Positions 17,429 to 24,537 of a stretch of DNA of 64,000 nucleotides are shown here, piece after piece. The first letter of the stretch is position 1; each line of letters opens with the position of its first letter. The translations under genes and the position numbers were made by a program. The stretch lies in contig JAYPWI010000011.1 of the NCBI GenBank assembly GCA_038135065.1, forward strand, positions 1 to 64,000. The letters run 5' to 3'. The notes beneath the pieces were generated by a model. The model had not been told where the DNA came from, ran no database searches, and was given only the letters and a program-made list of their open reading frames with translations. The DNA comes from JAYPWI01 sp038135065 (GTDB lineage Bacteria > Actinomycetota > Acidimicrobiia > Acidimicrobiales > Poriferisodalaceae).

Positions 17429-18828
17429 CGGTCCCGGCTTCCAAGGGCTCCGACGACGGTCTCGGCGGATCGGTCGGGGCGTGCGAGATCGCTCGGGAGG
17501 TCAGGGCTGGGCGGCTGTCCGCGGTCGACGTGGCGACGGCCGCCCTGGCCCGTGCCGAAGCGTGTCAGCCCCAGGTGAACGCGTTCACCACGGTCACCGC
17601 TGAGCGGGCCCTCGAGGCTGCACGGGCGGTGGACCGCGTGGTCGACGAGGGTGGTGATCCGGGCCCGCTGGCCGGGGTGCCGTTCGCAGTGAAGGACCTC
17701 TTCGATCTGGCCGGCGTGCCCACCCGGGCCGGCTCGATGGTCTTGGCCGAGCGAGATGCACCTGGCCGTGACGCTGAGGTGATCCGCCGTCTCGGCGCGG
17801 CCGGTGCCGTGGTCATCGGGGCCCTCAACATGGACGAGTTCGCGTTCGGGTTCACCACCGAGAACACCCACTACGGTCCGGTCCGCAATCCTCGTGACCT
17901 GCGATGTTCGGCCGGCGGGTCGTCGGGGGGTTCGGCTGCCGCAGTTGCCGGCGGGGTGGTGCCGTTCACCCTGGGGACCGACACCAACGGGTCGATCCGG
18001 GTGCCCTCGTCGTGGTGTGGGGTCTTCGGTCTCAAACCCACCTACGGGTCGATCAGCCGCGAGGGCATGCAGTTGTTCTCCGACAGCCTCGACCATGTCG
18101 GTGTGATGGCCCGCACGGCGGAGGATCTCGGGGCGGTGTTCGGGGTGGTGGCCGACAGCCCACTGACGGGTGCCCCCCTGCCCCCCCGTCCCCGGGTTGG
18201 TGTGCTGGGGGGCTGGTTCGTCGACAAGGCCGGTCCGGCCGCCCGAGCCGCCGTCGACCGGGTGGCCGAGGCCATGAGCGCCACCCGCGACGTCGAACTG
18301 CCCCTGGCCGGGGCAGCCCATGCAGCGGCCTCGGTCATCACCTACGCCGAGGCAGGCGAATTGCACCTCGACCGCATCCGGAATGATCGGCACCGCCTCG
18401 ATCCTGTCGTGCGTCACCGCCTGGTGGCTGGCGCCCTGCTCCCCGCCGACTGGTACATCAGGGCGCAGCGGGTTCGGGCCCGCTGGGTTGAGCAGCTCAC
18501 CTCGGCCTTCGAGCACTATGACCTGCTGCTCGCCCCGGCCACCCCCTTCGTTGCCCAGCCCATCGGCACGGAGACGGTCACCATCGACGGTGAGGATCTA
18601 CCTGCCCGACCGGCCACGGGCTGGCTGACCCAGCCCCTCACCCCGACCGGGGTGCCCATCGGGGTCGCACCCATCGCAGGCCTCGACGGTGCCGGGCCGC
18701 TGCCCCTCGGGGTGCAGGTGGTGGCCCCGGCCCATCACGAACGCTGGGTCCTCGATGCCCTCGCCCGGCTCGAAGACGCCGGGGTGGCCAGCAGTCCGGT
18801 GACCGAGATCGGAGGGACCGAATCATGA
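17425..18828 (+). CDS. AtzE/HpxY-like amidase (amidase signature family)
   Basis: 467 aa. The Ser-cisSer-Lys triad of amidase-signature enzymes is visible: Lys90 in GVPFAVKDLFDLAGVPTRAG, cis-Ser166 in CSAGGSSGGSAAAVAGG and nucleophile Ser190 in GTDTNGSIRVPSS. AtzE/HpxY members cleave ureide-type amides such as carboxybiuret or oxalurate. Flanking AtzG-like and AtzH/HpxZ-like genes make this branch more likely than GatA or a general amidase. It starts at a GTG inside the stop region of the preceding gene and ends overlapping the next ATG. The actual substrate is open. Confidence 0.85.
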   Translation: MTVPASKGSDDGLGGSVGACEIAREVRAGRLSAVDVATAALARAEACQPQVNAFTTVTAERALEAARAVDRVVDEGGDPGPLAGVPFAVKDLFDLAGVPTRAGSMVLAERDAPGRDAEVIRRLGAAGAVVIGALNMDEFAFGFTTENTHYGPVRNPRDLRCSAGGSSGGSAAAVAGGVVPFTLGTDTNGSIRVPSSWCGVFGLKPTYGSISREGMQLFSDSLDHVGVMARTAEDLGAVFGVVADSPLTGAPLPPRPRVGVLGGWFVDKAGPAARAAVDRVAEAMSATRDVELPLAGAAHAAASVITYAEAGELHLDRIRNDRHRLDPVVRHRLVAGALLPADWYIRAQRVRARWVEQLTSAFEHYDLLLAPATPFVAQPIGTETVTIDGEDLPARPATGWLTQPLTPTGVPIGVAPIAGLDGAGPLPLGVQVVAPAHHERWVLDALARLEDAGVASSPVTEIGGTES

Positions 18829-19229
18829 AGGTGAACGAAGCGGGGCCCCTGGCCGAGCTGACTGCGCTGTACGGGGCCTACGAGGCGGCCCTGATGGCCG
18901 ACGACGTGGCCGCCCTGGCCGGGTTCTTCTGGGAGCACGACCTCGTGCGCCGGTACGCCCTCGGGGTCAACTCCTACGGCCACCAGTCCATCACCGCAGC
19001 CCGCCGGGCCCGGCGGGCCGAGGACCGGACCCTCGAGGCGACGCTCATCACCACCTATGGCGATGATCTCGGCACCGCAGACACCGAGTTCACCCGCACC
19101 GCAACGGGCCGACGGGGCCGACAGACCCAGACCTGGGTGCGATTCGACGAGGGGTGGCGCATCGTGTCAGCCCACGTGTCGTGGCTGGACGAACCGGCGT
19201 GGCCGACCAACGAAGGGGGAGCGCAGTGA
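18825..19229 (+). CDS. AtzH/HpxZ-like protein (DUF3225, NTF2 fold)
   Basis: 134 aa with the DUF3225 pattern: short N-terminal helix ELTALYGAYEAALMADD, FFWEHDLVRRYALGVNSYG, then TTYGDDLGTADTEF and RRGRQTQTWVRFDEGWRIV before VSAHVSW. This family occurs with AtzE- and HpxY-type amidases in cyanurate and oxalurate clusters; its NTF2-like pocket suggests a lyase or binding role, but I know of no firm activity. ATG overlaps the amidase stop (ATGA) and the stop overlaps the GTG of the SDR gene, so it is the third of four coupled genes. Confidence 0.8.
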   Translation: MKVNEAGPLAELTALYGAYEAALMADDVAALAGFFWEHDLVRRYALGVNSYGHQSITAARRARRAEDRTLEATLITTYGDDLGTADTEFTRTATGRRGRQTQTWVRFDEGWRIVSAHVSWLDEPAWPTNEGGAQ

Positions 19230-19993
19230 CAGGACGACTTGAGGGCCGTACGGCCATCATCACCGGTGGGGGTTCGGGCATCGGTCGGGCCACCGCCCTG
19301 CGCTTCGGAGCCGAAGGGGCGGCCGTGCTGGTGGTCGACCTCGACGAAGCAGGGGCGGCCGGCACCGTGGAGGCGATGGCCGAGCACGGCCACCCCGCCG
19401 CCTGGATGGCCGCCGATGTCACCGACCCTGCAGCAGCAGAGCGAGGAGTCGCGCAGGCGGTCGAAACCTTCGGGTCGGTCGACGTGTTGATGACCGGTGC
19501 CGGGATCTCGGTCGGGCGACGGGTCGTGGAGACCGATCCCGACGACTGGGACCGGGTGTTCGCAGTGAACGTCAAGGGCAGCTACCTGTGGATGCGGGCC
19601 GCCATCCCCACGATGGTCGCCCAGGGGAGCGGCTCGGTCATCCTGATCGCGTCGCAGCTCGGGGTGGCCGGCGGCATGGGCAACGCGGCCTACATCGCGT
19701 CGAAGGGTGCGGTCATCGCCCTGGCTCGTACCACTGCCGTGGACTACGCAACGGCCGGGGTGCGGGTGAACTCGATCCTGCCCGGGGCGACCGAGACACC
19801 GCTGCTCGACCGCTCCTTTGGTCGGCTGCCCGACCCAGAGACCGCCCGTGCCCGTTCTCTCGCCCGGCATCCCATGGGGCGCTTCGGCACCGCCGACGAG
19901 GTGGCGGCCGCTGCCCTGTACCTGGCCAGCGACGAGTCGAGCTTCACCACTGGGACCGAGTTGCGTGTCGATGGGGGCTGGCTGGCCGGGTAG
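19226..19993 (+). CDS. Short-chain dehydrogenase/reductase in the amidase operon
   Basis: 255 aa classical SDR: cofactor motif TGGGSGIGRAT near residue 12, acidic VVDLDEAG that favours NAD(H), TGAG replacing NNAG, catalytic Ser in LIASQLGVAGG, and the YxxxK pair in AYIASKGAVIALAR. GTG at 19226 overlaps the preceding stop and has GGGGGAG eight bases upstream, so this start is well supported. Tight coupling to the AtzG/E/H-like set suggests it oxidises or reduces a product or precursor of the same nitrogen compound (inference). Confidence 0.85.
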   Translation: MTGRLEGRTAIITGGGSGIGRATALRFGAEGAAVLVVDLDEAGAAGTVEAMAEHGHPAAWMAADVTDPAAAERGVAQAVETFGSVDVLMTGAGISVGRRVVETDPDDWDRVFAVNVKGSYLWMRAAIPTMVAQGSGSVILIASQLGVAGGMGNAAYIASKGAVIALARTTAVDYATAGVRVNSILPGATETPLLDRSFGRLPDPETARARSLARHPMGRFGTADEVAAAALYLASDESSFTTGTELRVDGGWLAG

Positions 19994-19996
19994 CGT
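19991..19996 (+). promoter_or_regulatory. -10 box TAGCGT that includes the stop codon of the SDR gene
   Basis: The TAG stop (19991-19993) supplies the first three bases of TAGCGT; 6 nt later is the ATG at 20003. One triplet thus serves as terminator of one gene and promoter base set of the next. Confidence 0.45.
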
Positions 19997-20002
19997 CCGA
20001 AC

Positions 20003-20632
20003 ATGGAACTGGACCACATCATCATGGCCTCCCCTGACGTTCCCGCCGGGGTGCGTCACATCGCCAGCCTCACCGGCGTCGAGGCCGTCCCCGGTGGCCC
20101 CCACATCGGGCTGGGCACCCACAACTACCTCCTCACCTTCGACGAGCACACCTATTTCGAGGTGATCGGAGTCGACCCCGACCAGCCCGACCCCAGTGGC
20201 CCCCGGCCCTTCGGTCTGGACCAGGTGCAGGGTCAGGTGCTGGCCGGATGGGCCATCCACCCCACCGGTGACGAAACCCTCGAGGACGTGGCCGACGCGA
20301 TGCGCTCGGCGGGCTTCGACCCAGGCGGCATCATCGACATGAGCCGCCGCAAGCCCGACGGTGAGCTCATCTCGTGGCGCCTCACCGTGGGCGGGGACAC
20401 CGGACCGGCCAGCGGTGGTGCCCTCCCGTTCGCCATCGATTGGGGGGACCGGCCCAGCCCGGCGGCCTCGTTGCCCTCGATGGGTGATCTGGTGGTACTC
20501 CAGGTCAGTCATCCCGACGCGTCGGTACGGGCAGCCGTGGTGGCGCTCGACCTGGGGGTGGAGGTCGTCGAGGGTCCCGCTGGGTTGACGGCCACCGTCG
20601 AGACGGCCAACGGCCAGGTGGTGATCAGCTGA
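20003..20632 (+). CDS. Glyoxalase_3-type VOC protein
   Basis: 209 aa. N-terminal LDHIIMASPDVPAGVRHIAS, then GGPHIGLGTHNYLLTFDEHT and YFEVIGVDPDQPDP match the Glyoxalase_3 branch of the vicinal-oxygen-chelate fold, in which a His near the start and a later Glu bind a metal. The C-terminal half is a diverged second VOC repeat (GDLVVLQVSHPDASVRAAVV). No catalytic assignment is possible. It has its own -10 box although only 9 nt separate it from the SDR gene, and it converges with the gene at 20651. Confidence 0.75.
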   Translation: MELDHIIMASPDVPAGVRHIASLTGVEAVPGGPHIGLGTHNYLLTFDEHTYFEVIGVDPDQPDPSGPRPFGLDQVQGQVLAGWAIHPTGDETLEDVADAMRSAGFDPGGIIDMSRRKPDGELISWRLTVGGDTGPASGGALPFAIDWGDRPSPAASLPSMGDLVVLQVSHPDASVRAAVVALDLGVEVVEGPAGLTATVETANGQVVIS

Positions 20633-20650
20633 CGCAGTGCAGGCTGACCC

Positions 20651-21154
20651 TCAGCTCGGTTCCCGCCCTGGCAGGAACCGTTGGGCGGCCCACCCCTTGT
20701 CGAACTCGGTGAAGAAGGCGACGTCGATGCCCGTGTGCTCGATCAGCCAACGACCATCCACCCGGCGGTAGCGGTCGCGGTAGGTGGCGGCCAACCAGAC
20801 AGCCCCGCCTACCCCTGCGTCGGTGCAGGGCTGGAACAGCAGCCACTGGCCCGTCGCCGTGTCGCCGTCGACCTCGATGATGGGGTTCATGACCTGGTGG
20901 CGGGCGATGGCCACCCGGGCAGCAGCGCCCTGGAAGTGTTGGCGGATCTCCTCGCGGCCTCGACGAACTCCGAAGGTGTTGCCCCCGTCCCACACTGCGT
21001 CCTCGGTCATCAGGCTGGCGATGCCGTCGGGGTCGTAGCCGTTGTCGCAGTGATCGCAGTAGCGGGCCTTGAGCTGTTTGATCTCCTCGATGTCCTCGAG
21101 GCGGGCCAGGCGGGCGGCCACATCGGCCAGGGTCAGGTCGTTCGGTTCGGTCAT
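20651..21154 (-). CDS. SnoaL_4/NTF2-like protein
   Basis: 167 aa with the helix IEEIKQLKARYCDHCDNGYD, then LMTEDAVWDGG, GREEIRQHFQGAAA, ARHQVMNPIIEVDGDTATG and AATYRDRYRRVDGRWLIEH, the order of elements in SnoaL-like/LinA-like NTF2 folds. These proteins act as dehydratases, isomerases or cyclases, and many are uncharacterised. The ATG follows AAGGGGACCCGAT. It lies 92 nt below the LLM gene on the same strand; the gap holds no gene or clear promoter, so it is probably the last gene of the 22858-20651 transcript. Confidence 0.75.
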   Translation of the reverse strand: MTEPNDLTLADVAARLARLEDIEEIKQLKARYCDHCDNGYDPDGIASLMTEDAVWDGGNTFGVRRGREEIRQHFQGAAARVAIARHQVMNPIIEVDGDTATGQWLLFQPCTDAGVGGAVWLAATYRDRYRRVDGRWLIEHTGIDVAFFTEFDKGWAAQRFLPGREPS

Positions 21155-21246
21155 ATCGGGTCCCCTTGGTGATCTGGTTGGCACGGTGGGCTGGTGGGCA
21201 CGGCGGGCGGATGGTGTGGCTGCTGCGCTGCCGGTCGTCGGCGGCG

Positions 21247-22275
21247 CTACGGGGTGGGGGCCCATCCTCCCGACGGTTCGATGCCGGCGGCGGCCGGGAC
21301 GACCAGTTCGCCGACGGCGGCGATCTGCTCGAGGATCTCGTCCACCTCACCCGATGGGCAGTCCATCTTGCACACCACGAGGGAGTAGCCCGCATCGGCG
21401 AACCGCTGCAGGTCGTCGAGGATTTGCTCGGGGGTGCCGGCGCAGATCCGCCGCGGGCGCTCGGTGGTCAGCGGATCGCCGGGGCCGGTGAGGCGCAGGG
21501 TGGAGGCGGCCATCATCACGAACTCGCCGGGGTCCCGGCCTGCAGTGTCCAGTTCGGTGCGGATGATGTCCTGGAGGTGGGCCAGGGATGTGGGGTCGGA
21601 CTGGGGGTCGAGGAAGACCGGGTAGAACCCGTCGCAGTACTGGGCGGCCCGCCGTGCTCCCAGGGGTGACATCCCCCCGTAGATGATGGGCGGTCGAGGG
21701 GCGCGGACCGGTTTGGGGTCCATCGACACCTGGTGGATGTCGTAGAACTCCCCGGAGAACTCGACGATGGGATCGGTCCAGGCCCGCTTGTAGATCTCGA
21801 TGCACTCCACGGTGCGCCGGCCCCGCTCTGCGAACGGGACACCTAGGGCGTCGAACTCCTCGGCCATCCAGCCCGCTCCGACCCCCAGCAGCAGCCGCCC
21901 GCCTGACAGCACGTCCACCGTCGTGAACTGGCGTACGTCGTTCAGGGGGCCACGGTAGGGGGCGATGAGCACGCTGGTTCCCAACTGCAGGGTGGTGGTC
22001 GCCATGGCCACGGCCCCCATCACCACCGCCGCATCGAGCATCTCGTGGCGCGGCGCGTAGGAGCGTTTGCCGGACTGGTTCGCCACATGGGCGCTGCCCG
22101 TTTCGATGGGCATGCACACATGGTCGGGGAACCACATGGAGTGGAACCCGGCCGCCTCGGCTGCCTGGGCGACCTCGACCGGTCGCAGGCCGGAGGCCGG
22201 CACGCTGCGGGTGTAATTGGTGGTGGCATCCCGCCATCCCACCCCGTGGGTGTTGGCGTACAGGCCGATGTGCAC
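21247..22275 (-). CDS. LLM-class F420-dependent-type oxidoreductase
   Basis: 342 aa luciferase-like barrel. It begins HIGLYANTHGVGW and carries AAEAAGFHSMWFPDHVCMP, LQLGTSVLIAPYRGPLNDVR and the signature GGRLLLGVGAGWMAEEFDAL, which matches the actinobacterial F420-dependent subfamily. The start is GTG at 22275 with GAGGGGGACGCC before it. It follows the VOC gene by 19 nt on the same strand. Substrate not predictable; redox cofactor F420 is inferred from subfamily resemblance. Confidence 0.83.
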   Translation of the reverse strand: MHIGLYANTHGVGWRDATTNYTRSVPASGLRPVEVAQAAEAAGFHSMWFPDHVCMPIETGSAHVANQSGKRSYAPRHEMLDAAVVMGAVAMATTTLQLGTSVLIAPYRGPLNDVRQFTTVDVLSGGRLLLGVGAGWMAEEFDALGVPFAERGRRTVECIEIYKRAWTDPIVEFSGEFYDIHQVSMDPKPVRAPRPPIIYGGMSPLGARRAAQYCDGFYPVFLDPQSDPTSLAHLQDIIRTELDTAGRDPGEFVMMAASTLRLTGPGDPLTTERPRRICAGTPEQILDDLQRFADAGYSLVVCKMDCPSGEVDEILEQIAAVGELVVPAAAGIEPSGGWAPTP

Positions 22276-22294
22276 GGCGTCCCCCTCGTGTCGG

Positions 22295-22858
22295 TCAGGC
22301 CGGAACGGCCGACTCGGGTTGGTCGCTTCGGAAGATCAGGTCGTTCACCGGCTCCCCGGCCGCGAAGCGGCGGACCAGTTCGTCGGGATCGAACCGCTCG
22401 CCGATGGGATTGGCGGCGAACACGTCTGACTCCATGAACTCGTAGGCCTCTTCGGGGGAACAGAGGTCGATCTGGAACTCCATGACGTTGCCGTCGGGAT
22501 CGGCGTAGTACATCGACAGGGTCATCCCGTGCCGAATGGGCCGCTGGGGCACGATGCCCCGCTCCTTGAGGCGGGAGTACTGATCCACGAGTTCGGCCAG
22601 GTCACGGTAGGTGTAGGCCACATGGGCCACCCCCGGACCCTTCCCCATGCGCGGTTCGACGGGTGGGTCGGGCATGGGGCCCAGGTCGCGGAACGCGAAG
22701 CGGTGGTGTTCCTCGTCGTAGGTGAGGAAGGCAAGCTCGGAACCTCGATGACCGACTCGGGCCTCGAAGACGAACTGATACCACTCGATCATCTCGTCGT
22801 ACCGGTGGGTGTTGTACACGACATGGGCGAACTTCGACGGGGCAACCATGGGCACCAT
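22295..22858 (-). CDS. VOC-family protein, extradiol-dioxygenase-like
   Basis: 187 aa with one clear betaalphabetabetabeta pair: metal ligand His in KFAHVVYNTHRYDE, second His in VAHVAYTYRDLAELVD and Glu in DPDGNVMEFQIDL, in the order seen in glyoxalase/bleomycin resistance and type I extradiol dioxygenases. The C-terminal extension EEAYEFMESDVFAANPIGER is common in uncharacterised actinobacterial and proteobacterial homologues near aromatic or steroid genes. The start at 22858 is uncertain: ATG 22849 has GAAGAT 7 nt upstream and is an equally good leaderless start. Confidence 0.75.
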   Translation of the reverse strand: MVPMVAPSKFAHVVYNTHRYDEMIEWYQFVFEARVGHRGSELAFLTYDEEHHRFAFRDLGPMPDPPVEPRMGKGPGVAHVAYTYRDLAELVDQYSRLKERGIVPQRPIRHGMTLSMYYADPDGNVMEFQIDLCSPEEAYEFMESDVFAANPIGERFDPDELVRRFAAGEPVNDLIFRSDQPESAVPA

Positions 22859-22909
22859 CTTCGCACCGATCGCCGCTGGCTGGGGCCGGTAGCCCAGCCG
22901 TGGGCCCGC

Positions 22910-22915
22910 TACGGT
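22910..22915 (+). promoter_or_regulatory. -10 box TACGGT of the aminotransferase gene
   Basis: TACGGT, 8 nt, ATG at 22924. The intergenic region shared with the divergent VOC gene is only 65 bp. Confidence 0.5.
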
Positions 22916-22923
22916 GCCCGCCT

Positions 22924-24141
22924 ATGACCTTCGACATCACCACCAGCTTCCGTGCCGACCTGCCGGCTCCGGCCGCCAAGTGGGCGGGAAACCTGCCGTA
23001 CAGCTTCGTGGGTGGGCACAACGACGGCCCGTCGGTTCCCTTCGGCGGTCTCTCGGAGGCCGTTGGGTCGGCCATCGCACGGGAGGGGCAGGCCTTGGCT
23101 GCCTACAACCTCGGTGGGAGCCCCCAGGGGTACCAGCCGTTGCGTGAGTTCGTAGCCGGCTGCTTGGAATCTCGGGCAGCCACCCCGACCGATCCCGACG
23201 ACGTGCTGATCACCTCCGGTTCGTTGCAGGCCCTGTCCCTGGTGAACAACCTGTTCGTGTCGCCGGGGGACACGGTGATCGTCGAGGAGGCCACCTACGG
23301 GGGCACCCTGTCGATGCTGGCCGGGGCGGGTGCCCGGGTCGTGGGGGTCGCTCTCGACGAGGACGGCATCCGGACCGATCACCTCGAGACCCTCCTGGCC
23401 GGCCTGGCCTCCGAAGGGCGTCAGGCCCGCTACATCTACACGATCCCCACCGTGCAGAACCCCACCGGTTCGGTCATGTCCGTGGAGCGCCGGCGGGAGG
23501 TGCTGGCCCTGGCCCGCCACTACGGGGTCGTGGTGTTCGAGGACGACTGTTACGCCGACCTGGTGTTCGACGGGTCGCGTCCCCCCACCCTGCGGGCCCT
23601 GGATCAACAGGGCGGGGACGGCGACAGCGTCGTCGTGTACTGCGGGTCGTTCTCCAAGACCATCGCGCCGTCGTTGCGGGTCGGTTTCATCGTGGCCGAT
23701 TGGGCGGTCACCAGCCGTCTGCTCGCCCTCAAGACCGACGCGGGAACCGGGGCGCTGGAACAACTGGCCCTGGCCGAGTACAGCGCCCACCACTTCGACG
23801 ACCACGTGAGGGAGCTGAGCGCAACCCTGGCCGGCAAGTGCGAGGTGATGTGCGACGCCCTCGTCGACCGGTTCGGCGATGCGGTGTCGTTCGTGCGCCC
23901 CCGTGGCGGCATCTTCGTGTGGGTGGCCTTCCCCGAGGGGATCGACACCGGCGCGCTTGTGGCCCCGGCCCTCGAACGAGGCATCGAGTTCAACGCCGGG
24001 GCCGGCTGGTCGGTGGACCCGGACTATGGGTCGCGACGGCTCCGCCTGTGCTTCGGGCACCCCTCCCCGGACACCATCCGCGAGGGCATCGGGCTCTTCG
24101 CCGAGGTCGTCGCCGCCGAGACGGGGCTGACCCTGCCCTGA
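22924..24141 (+). CDS. PLP-dependent aminotransferase, class I/II (2-aminoadipate/MocR-catalytic type)
   Basis: 405 aa fold-type I aminotransferase. Visible landmarks: YNLGGSPQGYQPLREFVAG, ITSGSLQALSLVNNLF, TYGGTLSMLAGAGARVVGV, PTVQNPTGSVMSVERRREVL (Asn and Pro of the cofactor site), FEDDCYADLVFDG, Schiff-base Lys in GSFSKTIAPSLRVGF, and the substrate Arg in RRLRLCFGHPSPDTI. There is no N-terminal GntR helix-turn-helix, so it is an enzyme and not a MocR regulator. It resembles LysN-type 2-aminoadipate and broad-specificity aminotransferases. Amino donor unknown. Confidence 0.87.
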   Translation: MTFDITTSFRADLPAPAAKWAGNLPYSFVGGHNDGPSVPFGGLSEAVGSAIAREGQALAAYNLGGSPQGYQPLREFVAGCLESRAATPTDPDDVLITSGSLQALSLVNNLFVSPGDTVIVEEATYGGTLSMLAGAGARVVGVALDEDGIRTDHLETLLAGLASEGRQARYIYTIPTVQNPTGSVMSVERRREVLALARHYGVVVFEDDCYADLVFDGSRPPTLRALDQQGGDGDSVVVYCGSFSKTIAPSLRVGFIVADWAVTSRLLALKTDAGTGALEQLALAEYSAHHFDDHVRELSATLAGKCEVMCDALVDRFGDAVSFVRPRGGIFVWVAFPEGIDTGALVAPALERGIEFNAGAGWSVDPDYGSRRLRLCFGHPSPDTIREGIGLFAEVVAAETGLTLP

Positions 24142-24159
24142 TGCCGCCCAGCGCAGGGT

Positions 24160-24498
24160 TCAGTCGCTGAAGCTGACCAGAATCGCTGCGTTGGCGATGA
24201 CGATGCCGTCGTCACCCGACGGCGCCTCCACGTCGAGCCCGCCCGCCACCGGGGTCACCTTCACGGTGCCGTAGGGCACGGCAGCGGCCACCGCATCGAC
24301 GTCGATCAGATCGGGGCGAGCCACCGCGATGCGAACCTCGACGTGCATGTCGTGCACGGTTTTGCCGGTCGCGGCGAAGAAGTTCAGCGAGCTGTGGCGC
24401 AGGGCGTCGCTCACCGCGCGCAGGGCTGCCTTGGTGTAGTCGAAGCCGTGGACGTCGACGCCCATGCCCATCTCGGTGATCCAACGGGTGAGTGCCAT
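24160..24498 (-). CDS. Lin0512-family protein
   Basis: 112 aa. The opening ITEMGMGVDVHGFDYTKAA and the sequence DALRHSSLNFFAATGKTVHD with later VEVRIAVARPDLIDVDAV, ending in GIVIANAAILV, match the Lin0512 family of small proteins of unknown function. No signal peptide or membrane segment. It stands alone between a convergent aminotransferase gene and the PQQ-propeller lipoprotein operon, with its own -10 box. No function can be given. Confidence 0.72.
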   Translation of the reverse strand: MALTRWITEMGMGVDVHGFDYTKAALRAVSDALRHSSLNFFAATGKTVHDMHVEVRIAVARPDLIDVDAVAAAVPYGTVKVTPVAGGLDVEAPSGDDGIVIANAAILVSFSD

Positions 24499-24504
24499 GC
24501 GCTC

Positions 24505-24510
24505 AACCTA
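24505..24510 (-). promoter_or_regulatory. -10 box TAGGTT for the Lin0512-family gene
   Basis: On the minus strand TAGGTT, then GAGCGC, then ATG at 24498: a 6-nt spacer. The box lies 27 nt beyond the end of the upstream lipoprotein gene. Confidence 0.5.
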
Positions 24511-24537
24511 GACCGGTCGCAGGGTGGGGGATCGTGC

